From the NCBI GenBank assembly GCA_900103495.1, contig FMWZ01000005.1:62001-126000 (forward strand): a stretch of 64,000 nucleotides of DNA. Reading direction: 5' to 3'. The stretch comes from Lachnospiraceae bacterium G11. GTDB lineage: Bacteria; Bacillota; Clostridia; Lachnospirales; Lachnospiraceae. The stretch's first letter is position 1. Every line of letters starts with the position of its first letter. Shown piece by piece: positions 14,935 to 24,359 of this stretch. A model generated the notes under the pieces. The model made no database searches, was not told where the DNA came from, and was given only the letters and a program-made list of their open reading frames with translations. The position numbers and the translations under genes were made by a program.

Positions 14935-16901
14935 TGATAAATAAGAGGGAAATTATAGCCCTTGGATTGACTGCGGTTATGAGTATGACATTGGTGTCCT
15001 GTATGAAGGGTAAGACTGATTATACTCCCCCCACAGAGGCTATAGAGTCGGAAATCAGTGTGGAGAGCATAAGAGGAATCGGCGAAGATTTTATCAGGGG
15101 AGTGGATGTTTCAGAGCTTCTTTCTTTGGAAAAAAGCGGTGTAAAGTTCTACTCTTTTGCCGGAACCGAGCAGGATTGTTTGAAAACACTGGCAGATTCA
15201 GGGGTCAATTATGTACGAATAAGAATATGGAACGATCCCTATGATGAGGAGGGCAACGGATACGGAGGCGGTAATTGCGACCTGGACACTGCAATTACCC
15301 TTGGAAAGCGCGCCACGGAATATGGCATGAAGGTGCTTATCGACTTCCATTATTCGGATTTCTGGGCGGATCCTGCAAGACAGCTTTGTCCCAAGGCCTG
15401 GAGAGGCTTGAAGATTAAGGACAAGGCCAATGCTTTGTATGAGTTTACCTATGAGAGCCTTGAAGCCCTTAATAAGAACGGGGTTGACGTTGGCATGGTC
15501 CAGATTGGAAACGAGATAAACAACGGGCTTGCCGGCGAGAAGAACAACGCCAACATAATAGAACTTTTAAAGGCCGGCTCCTTCGCAGTAAGGGATTTCA
15601 ACAAGAAAGAGAAGAAAGAAGTCAAGATTGCGGTGCATTACACCGACGCCGGGGACTATGACCGTATGGAAGGCGTTGTAAGCAACCTGGAAGCAAATGA
15701 ACTGGATTACGACGTTTTTGCCATATCATACTATCCCTACTGGCATGGTGATTTTGAAAAAGTCAAATCGGTTCTCAAAAACGTAAAGACCAACCACGGT
15801 AAGGATGTTATGGTGGCTGAGACCTCATACCCCTACACCACAAAGGACGGGGACGGCTACGGAAACAGCATGGATGACCCCTTCCCGGCGGAGGGCTATT
15901 CTGCATCCCTTCAGGGCCAGGCCAACGAAATTAGGGATGTGTGCGCCATGGTCAAGGAGGCCGAGGGCCTTGGAGTGTTCTACTGGGGAGGCATCTGGAT
16001 TCCTGTGGGACCTGATGGGGACGCCAATGCTGAAATTTGGAAAACTTACGGCAGCGGATGGGCCACCAGCTATGCCTCTGATTACGACCCTCAGAATGTG
16101 GGCCGAAACTACGGCGGCTGTTCCTGGGACAACCAGGCACTTTTCGACTTCGAGGGCCATCCTTTGGAGACCCTTAACGTGTATAAATATCTGACCTACG
16201 GAACCATCTGCGAGGATAAGATTGACTATGTTCCTGACTGCGAGGTCAAGGTGAAAGCCGGGGAGAAGCTGATTCTTCCAAGCTTTATTCCCGCAGTTCA
16301 CGCTGACAGAAGTAAGAATTCCAACGTAAAGGTGGCTTGGGACGAGAACGATATTTTAACGGTGGACACCTCAAAGGAAGGCAAGTACAGGATCAAGGGC
16401 ACTGCGGAGTTCGGCTACGAGGTAATCTGCACCGTGACCGTTGCCCACGACAACCTGCTTGCAAATCCAAGCTTTGAGAACGAGGACAGAAGCATGTGGA
16501 GCGTCACCGTGGAGAATAATGGGGACGATCCTACTGATTATCAGGAAAAAACAGCAGACGCTCATAGCGGCGATTTTGCCTTTCATTACTGGTCCAAGGA
16601 TGCCATGAATTTTACTATAGAGCAGAAGGTTACAGGCCTTGAGCCCGGAACCTATCAGGCCTCCGTGTTTTCACAGGGCGGGGATTTTGACGACACCGCA
16701 TCCCTGGAATTCTATGTGATAGCCGATGGTGACATGGTTTATTCCGAGAACTTTATGAACGACGGATGGGCCAACTGGAAGGACCCTGTTATCAGGGATA
16801 TTGAGATAACCACGGACACCCTTACAATCGGGGTGAGAGTTAAAGGAAACCCCGGAAGCTGGGGAACACTGGACGATTTTTCGCTTTCAAAGACTGACTG
16901 A
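14931..16901 (+). CDS. Secreted arabinogalactan endo-beta-1,4-galactanase (GH53) lipoprotein with carbohydrate-binding module
   Basis: 656 residues. The signal peptide ends in the lipobox LVSC (Cys about residue 24), so the enzyme is anchored on the cell surface. The GH53 domain (about 55-430) has GVNYVRIRIWNDP, MKVLIDFHYSDFWADP, the acid/base Glu in MVQIGNEINNG and the nucleophile Glu in VMVAETSYPYT. A Big_4-like linker domain (about 440-510) and a CBM61-like module (NLLANPSFENEDRSMW to the end) follow. It cleaves beta-1,4-galactan side chains of pectin. Translation is coupled to the HMA gene by overlap; a second ATG at 14934 is also possible. Confidence 0.93.
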   Translation: MMINKREIIALGLTAVMSMTLVSCMKGKTDYTPPTEAIESEISVESIRGIGEDFIRGVDVSELLSLEKSGVKFYSFAGTEQDCLKTLADSGVNYVRIRIWNDPYDEEGNGYGGGNCDLDTAITLGKRATEYGMKVLIDFHYSDFWADPARQLCPKAWRGLKIKDKANALYEFTYESLEALNKNGVDVGMVQIGNEINNGLAGEKNNANIIELLKAGSFAVRDFNKKEKKEVKIAVHYTDAGDYDRMEGVVSNLEANELDYDVFAISYYPYWHGDFEKVKSVLKNVKTNHGKDVMVAETSYPYTTKDGDGYGNSMDDPFPAEGYSASLQGQANEIRDVCAMVKEAEGLGVFYWGGIWIPVGPDGDANAEIWKTYGSGWATSYASDYDPQNVGRNYGGCSWDNQALFDFEGHPLETLNVYKYLTYGTICEDKIDYVPDCEVKVKAGEKLILPSFIPAVHADRSKNSNVKVAWDENDILTVDTSKEGKYRIKGTAEFGYEVICTVTVAHDNLLANPSFENEDRSMWSVTVENNGDDPTDYQEKTADAHSGDFAFHYWSKDAMNFTIEQKVTGLEPGTYQASVFSQGGDFDDTASLEFYVIADGDMVYSENFMNDGWANWKDPVIRDIEITTDTLTIGVRVKGNPGSWGTLDDFSLSKTD

Positions 16902-16915
16902 GACGGAGGGAAGCA

Positions 16916-19435
16916 ATGAAGAAGTATCCGCATCTTAATGACGTATTTATAAGGAAGCATTTAAAAGACAGCCTGGATGAAATTGCCGAGAACAGAATTT
17001 CTTCCATCGTGGCCCCCATGGGCTATGGCAAAACCAGCTTCATTAAATGGTGCATGGACGAATTAAAGAGAAGAAATCCCTCCACAGTTGTAATGAAACA
17101 GGAGATTCTGAACGACAATCCTGCGGATTTCTGGGCGGACCTTAGAAGAATTCTTTCCATAAATGAGAACCTTATAAAGCGTCTGGACAAAATCCATTTT
17201 CCTCAGAACTCTCACGAGGTACGTATTGTGGCGGATATCGTTCTTGAGACATGGACCCTTACGAACGAGCCTATTTACATTGTATTTGACAACCTGCACT
17301 TCATGGAGAATGTGCCGGTTCTTAGCATAATTCTTATTCTGTCTGAGAGACTGCCGAAGAATTTCCACTTTATTCTGGTTTCGAGAAACCGTATTTTTTC
17401 CGAAAGTGAGATTCTTGGATGCGGCAGTAACCTCTATCAGATGAATTCGGAGGACTTCAAGCTTACGGATGAGGACCTTCGAGAGTATGTTGACGCCTGT
17501 GAACTGGAGGTTTCAGACGAGCAGATTCACAAGATCAACGAGACCTGCGAGGGCTGGATTTCGTTGATTTACCTTAAACTCAAGGATTATGCCCAAAACG
17601 GAGTGTGGAACGATGAGATGCTTGATTCCACAAACCTTATGGAGCAGCTGGTTCTTAAGAAGCTTTCTGCCAAGAAAAAGAGATTTCTCATTATTAACTC
17701 CCTGACGGACGGCTTTACCAAGGAGCAGGCCGAGTATATGTGGAACGATGAGGGAATCGACGAGGTTCTGGATACCCTTACTGAAGATAATTCATTCATT
17801 AAGAAGGGGCCGGATGGCATCTACAGATACCACAGCATGCTGAAAAGCTGTGCTTTGGAGCATTTTGGTGCCCTTGATGAGGATGAGAAAAAGAAGATTT
17901 TCTACAGACTTGCAAGCTGGCAGCAGTCCCAGAAGGACTACATGGAAGCTGAGAAGAATTACGAGCGTGCCGGGGATTACGAGGCCCTTTTATCCTGCGT
18001 AGAGGTGGATAAGGGAAAGGGAAAGGGATTTGACCCCTCCAGAAAACACATCATTATGAGATGGGTGAAGAACTGCCCCAGAGAAATCCTCAAAGAGCAC
18101 CCATATGCCCTTCTTTCCTTCATGCTTTCATCCTTCGCCGCAAGATGTATTCCGGAGATGCGTTACGTTTCCGACATTCTTGTGGAGTCCATGAAGGAAA
18201 ATACCACTCTTTCCGAAGAGGAGAAGAACAACATTCACGGAGAAAGGGAAATCCTTTCATCCTTTATTGCCTTTAATGATTACACCCTGATGAATGTATG
18301 CCAGAGAAGGGCTATGACGCTTTTGACAAGAACTTCTCAGGTTGTAAACAGAGACGCGGCCTGGACCTTTGGCTCGCCCTCCATTGTTATGATGTACCAC
18401 AGAAGCTCCGGTGATCTCAGAAGAGAGTGTGACTCAATAAGAGACGGAATCTCCGGATATTCACAGCTTACGGATGGGCACGGAAGCGGAGCAGATGCTG
18501 TTTTTGCCGGAGAGGCGGCATACTTGACAGGAAATATGGTGGATGCCGAGTACGAGTACCATGTGGCACTGGCGGCCGCCAAGCGAAAGAAACAGTACTC
18601 AATTATTCTGGATGCAGAGTTCCTCTTATTCAGAATAAACATATACAGAGGCGATTACGAGGGCTGCACCAAGATTTTCGACAGGTGCAGGGAACTTCTT
18701 GCGGATATCGGAGATTACGAATTAAGAAACACCTATGACATGATGGAGTCCTGGTTCATCGGACAATTTGGAGTGCCCAGGGCTATTCCCGACTGGCTCT
18801 TCGACGAAAATGTTGATGAGTACGTGTCCTTCCAGGCAAGGGCCCAATTCTACATAATAAAGAATGAGTGCCTTATAGCCAAGGGAGAGTATGCAAGGGT
18901 TGCAGCCACCGAGTTTGAGTACATTCCCTTTATGGAACAGTGCAACATGCCCCTGACCATTCTTTACGAATACCTGCAGCTGGCGGTATCCCACAATTCC
19001 ATGGGACACACCAAGGAGGCCAGAAACTTTGTAATGAAGGCCATGGATCTTGCAATTCCTGACCAGATTATCATGCCCTTCGTGGAGGTCTGCGACTGCA
19101 TCTGTGACACCCTGCGCATCATGGACCTTGAAGGAGGCTACAAGGAGTTCGCAAGGGCTATCCTTCGTATATCCGATGGCTACAAAGAGTCTAAGGAAAA
19201 AATCCTCAATGCCTACAACGACGTGGACGAGAGCTACAATCTCACCGAGAGAGAGTGGGAAGTAGCCAAACTGGCCGCATCAAGATATACCAATAAGGAA
19301 ATCGCAGAGGAACTGATGCTTTCCGACTACACTGTTAAGAACCATCTCAAAAATATCTTCGATAAGGTGGGAATTAAGGGTAACGACAAGAATAAGAGGA
19401 TAATTTTGGCCGAAAAACTGCGATTAAATAAGTAA
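16916..19435 (+). CDS. MalT-like LuxR-family transcriptional regulator (STAND ATPase)
   Basis: 839 residues. N-terminal NTPase with Walker A APMGYGKTSF (residues about 38-47) and Walker B-like PIYIVFDN. A long helical repeat region (about 330-760) with TPR-like composition acts as the sensor in this family. C-terminal LuxR helix-turn-helix LTEREWEVAKLAASRYTNKEIAEELMLSDYTVKNHLKNIF. It lies 14 bases after the galactanase gene with GGAGGGAAGCA as ribosome binding site, so it probably belongs to the same transcript and may control galactan use. The inducer is unknown. Confidence 0.92.
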   Translation: MKKYPHLNDVFIRKHLKDSLDEIAENRISSIVAPMGYGKTSFIKWCMDELKRRNPSTVVMKQEILNDNPADFWADLRRILSINENLIKRLDKIHFPQNSHEVRIVADIVLETWTLTNEPIYIVFDNLHFMENVPVLSIILILSERLPKNFHFILVSRNRIFSESEILGCGSNLYQMNSEDFKLTDEDLREYVDACELEVSDEQIHKINETCEGWISLIYLKLKDYAQNGVWNDEMLDSTNLMEQLVLKKLSAKKKRFLIINSLTDGFTKEQAEYMWNDEGIDEVLDTLTEDNSFIKKGPDGIYRYHSMLKSCALEHFGALDEDEKKKIFYRLASWQQSQKDYMEAEKNYERAGDYEALLSCVEVDKGKGKGFDPSRKHIIMRWVKNCPREILKEHPYALLSFMLSSFAARCIPEMRYVSDILVESMKENTTLSEEEKNNIHGEREILSSFIAFNDYTLMNVCQRRAMTLLTRTSQVVNRDAAWTFGSPSIVMMYHRSSGDLRRECDSIRDGISGYSQLTDGHGSGADAVFAGEAAYLTGNMVDAEYEYHVALAAAKRKKQYSIILDAEFLLFRINIYRGDYEGCTKIFDRCRELLADIGDYELRNTYDMMESWFIGQFGVPRAIPDWLFDENVDEYVSFQARAQFYIIKNECLIAKGEYARVAATEFEYIPFMEQCNMPLTILYEYLQLAVSHNSMGHTKEARNFVMKAMDLAIPDQIIMPFVEVCDCICDTLRIMDLEGGYKEFARAILRISDGYKESKEKILNAYNDVDESYNLTEREWEVAKLAASRYTNKEIAEELMLSDYTVKNHLKNIFDKVGIKGNDKNKRIILAEKLRLNK

Positions 19436-19532
19436 TTTTGCAAAATAGCCCCTAAGGGGTCATGACAACTTTACCGTTCCGTTTTAACATGTTAATAGTT
19501 GAGGAAGACGGGAACTTGCTCAACCCCCTTTT

Positions 19533-19626
19533 GTAAAGTAAAGTCTTTGTGTTTTGGATTTCGAGGGAGAGATATTTGCCATAAAATAGTGTTCATGTGT
19601 TTGTTCTTTGATATACTTTACTTTAC
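19533..19626. repeat. 11-bp inverted repeat flanking AT-rich DNA
   Basis: GTAAAGTAAAG (19533-19543) and CTTTACTTTAC (19616-19626) are perfectly complementary, 72 bp apart. The intervening sequence is non-coding. A small GCCCCT/AGGGGT hairpin lies at about 19447-19460, just after the LuxR gene. No other features were seen in 19436-19635. Confidence 0.4.
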
Positions 19627-19635
19627 TGTGCCTGA

Positions 19636-19665
19636 AGAAACGCCTACGAATTCGTAGGCGTTTCT
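19636..19665 (+). terminator. 30-bp perfect palindrome, likely terminator
   Basis: Perfectly self-complementary 30 bp centred on GAATTC (19648-19653), ending in TTTCTTTG. A loop-less stem of this length may act as a terminator or as a protein site. Confidence 0.5.
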
Positions 19666-19707
19666 TTGTTGCACAGAAATCTGCATGCCCCGGCAGGGCG
19701 CAAAAAA

Positions 19708-19748
19708 AGGGTGTGACAATTGGGGGCTGGCCCGGATTGTCACACCCT
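19708..19748 (-). terminator. Terminator of the HDOD gene
   Basis: 13-bp perfect stem (19708-19720 with 19736-19748), 15-base loop, followed on the minus strand by seven T. Confidence 0.9.
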
Positions 19749-19759
19749 AAGGATTCGTG

Positions 19760-20989
19760 TTATTTCTTTTCGGGGAAGAGGGTCTTGAACCATTTGAGGG
19801 AATCGATGTAGGCAACGTATACGGAATCGGATTCCAGGTGGTTCATGAGCATCACCCTGTCTATAAGAGCCCAGTTGGCCACTTCGTAACCCTGAATGAA
19901 TTCGATGATGGGAGCGAAGGGGCCGGTGCCTTCAACGAGGGCATCCTGGACGTTTTTGGAAACGTGAAGCATTTCAAGGGCTTCCTTCATGGGCTTGTCG
20001 AGAATTATATCAATGATTGAGAACAATCCCATCATGAACAATTCCTGAGACTGGCCGCCCAAATCGAAAAGGTTTGCAAGGTTCTCGGCGAATTTCGCTC
20101 TGAGAAGTGATGTGCGGGAGATTTCGCTGGGCTTGTCATCGCAGAGCTGTTTGGTAACCGCGGTGGTAATCCATTTCTTCAGCTCTTTCTGGCCAAGCAT
20201 TGCAGCCGCATGTCGTATGGAAGTGATCTCGGAGTTAACTGCGATTCGGTTAACTATCTCAAGGAGTGAGATAACAAGAGCGGTATCTCTTCCGATTACG
20301 TCAGCTGCATCCGTAAGATCAAAGTCGGGTCCGTTAACAATGTTAAGAAGCTCAATGTAATTGGTCTTGAGAGGGGATACCTCTTTGGCACCTTTGGTGA
20401 TCGGAAGTCTGTAGAAGTCGCCTTCGTAGAAGGAGTAGCCTCCGGACTTCTTGAGCATCTTGAAGTCGTCCATGGTGTCGACGCCACAGGCAACCAGCTT
20501 GATGTTGGGATACATCTTGGAAAAGTAAATCTTGGCATTTCCTATTACAAGTTTCCTGTGATTAAGGAGAATGTAGTCCATCAGAAGAAGAATCTGTCTG
20601 TAGGGCTCAAAATCCGCAATGGTTAATTTTCTTATTGCAAATTTGTAACCTTTGGAACGGAGATCCTTAATTCTCTTAATGAACTGTTCCTCGGGCTTTA
20701 CCGAATTATCTATGAGAAGAACTATTCTTTCCGCAGGGGCTTTACACAGATTCTCGATTCCTGTGAAAAGGGATATGTCTGTGACAGGTACAAACACATC
20801 TGCTCCGCTTACAAGATTGTTGATTCCGATACTGTCAATGATGTCGAGGCCATTGATGTTTCCGGCTCCGTCGTTGTATCCGGTTCCTGCAAGGGAGGGA
20901 TTTAAGAATAGATTTTTCTTTTGTGAAAAAAGAGAGTATGCCTTAACTGAGATGTTCTCATCAAATAAAGGTATTAGTGTTGCTAACAT
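19760..20989 (-). CDS. HDOD-domain protein with degenerate EAL domain (YuxH-like)
   Basis: 409 residues. The ATG at 20989 is chosen because AAGGAGG lies 6-7 bases upstream; an ATG at 20995 abuts the site, and more upstream starts lack one. The N-terminal half follows the EAL phosphodiesterase fold (ATLIPLFDENISVKAYSLFSQ, then YILLNHRK, then LVACGVDTMDDF), but the EAL-motif Glu is replaced (YSLFS), so c-di-GMP hydrolysis is unlikely. The C-terminal half is an HDOD domain (LNIVNGPDFDLTDAADVIGRD, then IRHAAAMLGQKELKKWI), a protein-interaction module found in signalling proteins. Monocistronic on the minus strand, divergent from the kinase gene at 21181. Confidence 0.85.
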   Translation of the reverse strand: MLATLIPLFDENISVKAYSLFSQKKNLFLNPSLAGTGYNDGAGNINGLDIIDSIGINNLVSGADVFVPVTDISLFTGIENLCKAPAERIVLLIDNSVKPEEQFIKRIKDLRSKGYKFAIRKLTIADFEPYRQILLLMDYILLNHRKLVIGNAKIYFSKMYPNIKLVACGVDTMDDFKMLKKSGGYSFYEGDFYRLPITKGAKEVSPLKTNYIELLNIVNGPDFDLTDAADVIGRDTALVISLLEIVNRIAVNSEITSIRHAAAMLGQKELKKWITTAVTKQLCDDKPSEISRTSLLRAKFAENLANLFDLGGQSQELFMMGLFSIIDIILDKPMKEALEMLHVSKNVQDALVEGTGPFAPIIEFIQGYEVANWALIDRVMLMNHLESDSVYVAYIDSLKWFKTLFPEKK

Positions 20990-21180
20990 GGACATCCTCC
21001 TTTCGGGTATCACATTAATTTTACAATAAAAGAGTGAAAAGTACAATAATTTTCTAAAAACTCGGTAAAAAAATAACACATTGTAGTAATAGAGGGTTTT
21101 AAATTTGCGATTTTTATGGTAACATAAATCTGTATAATCTCGCTTAAAAGAGGGAGTAGCCTGAAAAAGGAGGGCATTTT

Positions 21181-23226
21181 ATGCTATCTCATGAAGAATT
21201 ACAAAAAATCGGCAAATTGATTCCTACTGCTTTCGGCATATTAAAGGTGGAAGAGGGGGCAGAAGGAATTACCTATCGCTTTGAGTATGCGAACGAAAAT
21301 CTGTGTAAACACCTGGGGAAATCAGGCAGCGAGGTTTTGGGAGCGGAGATGTATGAGCTGATCCCCGATGCTCCAAAGGAATGGGGAGAATACAATTACA
21401 GGGCTGCAATGATCGGCGAGGAAATCACCCATGTCAAGCCCGGTGATGAGCAGGGAGAATACGTTATGTATAAGGTATCTCCCGCCGAGGAAGACGGTTA
21501 TTGTTCCATTATGATAACCAAGTTCTTAGGTTCCAATGTTACAGAGGAAGAGCTTCTTGAAAAGGAAACGCATTCAAGACTTGACCATGACCTTCTGGCA
21601 ACGGCAATCAATACGGTATATCCTCTTTGCTTCTTTGCCAACCTGTCAAAGAACGAGTTCCACATGGTTGACTACGGCGAGAATGTTTTCTCACCTTCCA
21701 GCAATGAGGGTGTATTTGATGAACTCATAGAATATACGGCGATGTCCATTCCGGATGAGGCCGAGAGAACCAAATTCACCAACACCTTCAACAGAAAGGC
21801 CCTTCTTGAGGCCTTTGAAAGAGGCGAGACTTTGGTCAAACTCCAGCACAGACAGTCGGATGACCTGGGACATGTGCACTGGGTTGAGACCAATGTGGTT
21901 TTTGTCAAAAATCATCAGAGCGAAGACATCCTTGAGATGACGCTCATTAAGACCATAGATAAGGATAAGGAAAGCGAGCTCCTTTTGAGAGATGCCTTAA
22001 AGGCAGCCGAGGAAGCAAACAAGGCCAAGAGCCAGTTCTTATCCAATATGTCTCATGACATAAGAACACCCATGAACGCAATCATTGGTTTTACAACCAT
22101 TGCGGCCAAATTCATGGATAATCCGGATAAGCTTAAGGACAGTTTAAGAAAAATCACCAAGTCCTCAGAAACTCTTCTTTCCATTATTAACGATATTCTC
22201 GATATGAGCCGTATTGAGAACGAGAAGATGGAAATTGAGGAGACAAGCTGCAACGTCAACAGCCTCATAAATGACATGCATACCATGATTCAGGGTGAGA
22301 TGGATGGAAAGAACCTTGAATTTGAGGTTAACACTTCAGGGGTTATTCAGCCCTGGGTTGTTGCAGATTCCAAGAAGCTTAACAGGATTCTTATGAACCT
22401 TTTAAGCAATGCGGTTAAGTTTACCCCTTCAGGCGGAAAGATAGAGCTCACCTGCCTTCAGAAGGAAGCGACCCAGGAAGACTTTATTACAACCGTATTT
22501 AAGGTAAAAGATAACGGTATCGGAATGAGCAGGGAATTCCAGGAGCACATTTTCGAGACCTTTACCAGAGAGAGAAACTCTACAGACAGCGGTGTTATCG
22601 GAACGGGCCTTGGCCTTGCCATAACAAAGAGCATGGTGGATATTCTGGGCGGCACCATATCTGTGGAGAGTGAACAAAATAAGGGAACGGAGTTTACCAT
22701 TACCCTTCATCTTAAGAGCGATGCCACCAAGGAAGAAGAGAAGGCAGCGGCTGAGGACAATGCAATTCCTGACAGCCCTGTGTTCAAGAGAGTTCTCCTT
22801 GTTGAAGATAACGAGATGAACAGAGAGATTGCCATAGAGCTTCTCCTTGATGAGGGTTATGAAGTTGAGGCTGCTCTCAACGGAGCAGAGGCCGTTGAAC
22901 TTGTGGAGAACTCCGAGGCCGGTTATTACGGTGCAGTACTTATGGATGTTCAGATGCCTGTCATGGATGGCTATGAAGCCACCAAGGCAATCCGAGGCCT
23001 TAAGGATAAAGAGCTTGCAAAGATACCTATTGTGGCAATGACTGCAAATGTATTTGAGGAAGACAGAAGAAGGGCTATGGCGTGCGGAATGGACGATCAT
23101 ATCCCTAAACCCATAGATGTTGCCAAGGTCAACAAGAGCCTGATGAAGCTAAAAATGAAGGCTGACCGTGAGAACTTCTATACCAAGGGGTTATTCGGCA
23201 GATTAAAATCCGGAGAGGATAAGTAA
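21181..23226 (+). CDS. Hybrid histidine kinase (PAS-HisKA-HATPase-REC)
   Basis: 681 residues, cytoplasmic (no membrane segments). Two PAS-like sensory regions occupy about residues 1-260. The dimerisation/phosphoacceptor box SNMSHDIRTPMNAI has His292. The ATPase domain has N-box NLLSNAVKF and the G-boxes VKDNGIGMS and IGTGLGLAITKSM. A C-terminal receiver has Asp589 in AVLMDVQMPVMDG and the usual Lys in HIPKPIDV. Start follows AAAAAGGAGGGCATTTT. The phosphate probably leaves through the HPt protein at 26757, since no output domain is present. Confidence 0.95.
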   Translation: MLSHEELQKIGKLIPTAFGILKVEEGAEGITYRFEYANENLCKHLGKSGSEVLGAEMYELIPDAPKEWGEYNYRAAMIGEEITHVKPGDEQGEYVMYKVSPAEEDGYCSIMITKFLGSNVTEEELLEKETHSRLDHDLLATAINTVYPLCFFANLSKNEFHMVDYGENVFSPSSNEGVFDELIEYTAMSIPDEAERTKFTNTFNRKALLEAFERGETLVKLQHRQSDDLGHVHWVETNVVFVKNHQSEDILEMTLIKTIDKDKESELLLRDALKAAEEANKAKSQFLSNMSHDIRTPMNAIIGFTTIAAKFMDNPDKLKDSLRKITKSSETLLSIINDILDMSRIENEKMEIEETSCNVNSLINDMHTMIQGEMDGKNLEFEVNTSGVIQPWVVADSKKLNRILMNLLSNAVKFTPSGGKIELTCLQKEATQEDFITTVFKVKDNGIGMSREFQEHIFETFTRERNSTDSGVIGTGLGLAITKSMVDILGGTISVESEQNKGTEFTITLHLKSDATKEEEKAAAEDNAIPDSPVFKRVLLVEDNEMNREIAIELLLDEGYEVEAALNGAEAVELVENSEAGYYGAVLMDVQMPVMDGYEATKAIRGLKDKELAKIPIVAMTANVFEEDRRRAMACGMDDHIPKPIDVAKVNKSLMKLKMKADRENFYTKGLFGRLKSGEDK

Positions 23227-23237
23227 AAGAGGTTTTT

Positions 23238-24359
23238 ATGAGCGGTATCAATAATTTGCAGGCGAGATGGAGAAAGGATTTTTTCAGAATATCCGTCTTC
23301 TTTGCGATTGTTTGTCTGGCATCGGAGGTATTGCTTTATTCAGCAGATTTGCTGTTTAGCGACTCCTTTGCCGCAGGGCCTTCCTACCGGGCAGCACATT
23401 TCTATCTTCCGATAGTTGTGGATGCCCTGGCAATTTTGGCCGTAAGAACCAGAATCACATCCAAATCCGCTTCCAACGGAGTGAAGAATGCATGGACCTG
23501 CGTTCTTCTTTTGGTTATCTGCTGCAGTGAACAGATGATTCACTATAATTGCGGCGCGCTTTTTTGCCTGCCGTGCGTGGCGGTTTTCATGTCCGCTTTG
23601 TTTGCTGACGAAAGAATTTCATTAAGACTGACAGTTTTAGGCTGCATTTCCACTCTTGTCTCGGGCTTCTTCCATGCCAGGAGCGGAACGCAGTCATTTT
23701 CTGTTCTAGTGGATATAAATGTGGGACTGATTATCCTTTGGATGTCCTATGTGGCTACGAGACTTATTATCAGTTACGTAAGGGAGCAATTCTTCGTAAT
23801 TTCCAACAGTTCAAACCGGGAAAAAGAACTTCTCTACAAGCTGCGCCTGGATCCTTTGATGGGTATTTACAACAGGGGCGGCATGGACAAAATCATCGAC
23901 CAGCTTATTACTAACTTTGATGAGTCAAGGCCCATGAGCATTGTTATGATTGACCTTGATCACTTCAAGAAAATCAACGATACCTACGGGCATCAGTGCG
24001 GTGATGAGGTGCTGATTTTCCTGGCGGATTCCATAGGGGAGATGGGCCGCAAAAACGTGGTTCCTTGCAGATACGGCGGCGAGGAGGTTGTCATCATCCT
24101 TAAGGAGTGCACCTTAAAGGAAGCCCATGAGAAAGCCATGGATCTTTTGGAGAAATTCAGAAAGAGACGCTTTAATTTTGCTCCAAAGAGTACCATTACC
24201 TTCAGCGCAGGTCTTTCCGAGTACAGAAGCGGAATGACTGCGGATGAGTGGATCAAGAAGGCGGACGAGAACCTTTACAAAGCCAAAATCAGCGGGAGAA
24301 ACAGGGTCTATCCCGAATTCAGCTTTTTCTATTCAATAAGCGGTAGGGCGCAAAGATAA
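23238..24359 (+). CDS. Membrane-bound diguanylate cyclase (GGDEF domain)
   Basis: 373 residues. Residues 1-185 hold five or six membrane helices of unknown sensory type. The GGDEF domain (about 195-365) has IDLDHFKKINDTYGHQCGDEVL and the active-site motif RYGGEEV, a GGEEF variant with Val at the last position; the key acidic residues are kept, so it probably makes c-di-GMP. No RxxD product-inhibition site is seen before the motif. The stop overlaps the ATG of the next gene by one base (TAATG), which indicates translational coupling with the kinase. Confidence 0.9.
   Translation: MSGINNLQARWRKDFFRISVFFAIVCLASEVLLYSADLLFSDSFAAGPSYRAAHFYLPIVVDALAILAVRTRITSKSASNGVKNAWTCVLLLVICCSEQMIHYNCGALFCLPCVAVFMSALFADERISLRLTVLGCISTLVSGFFHARSGTQSFSVLVDINVGLIILWMSYVATRLIISYVREQFFVISNSSNREKELLYKLRLDPLMGIYNRGGMDKIIDQLITNFDESRPMSIVMIDLDHFKKINDTYGHQCGDEVLIFLADSIGEMGRKNVVPCRYGGEEVVIILKECTLKEAHEKAMDLLEKFRKRRFNFAPKSTITFSAGLSEYRSGMTADEWIKKADENLYKAKISGRNRVYPEFSFFYSISGRAQR

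Noticed and set aside
22429-23100. Open frame antisense to the hybrid kinase
   Set aside because: No recognisable domain or start signal; it mirrors the codon bias of the kinase gene.
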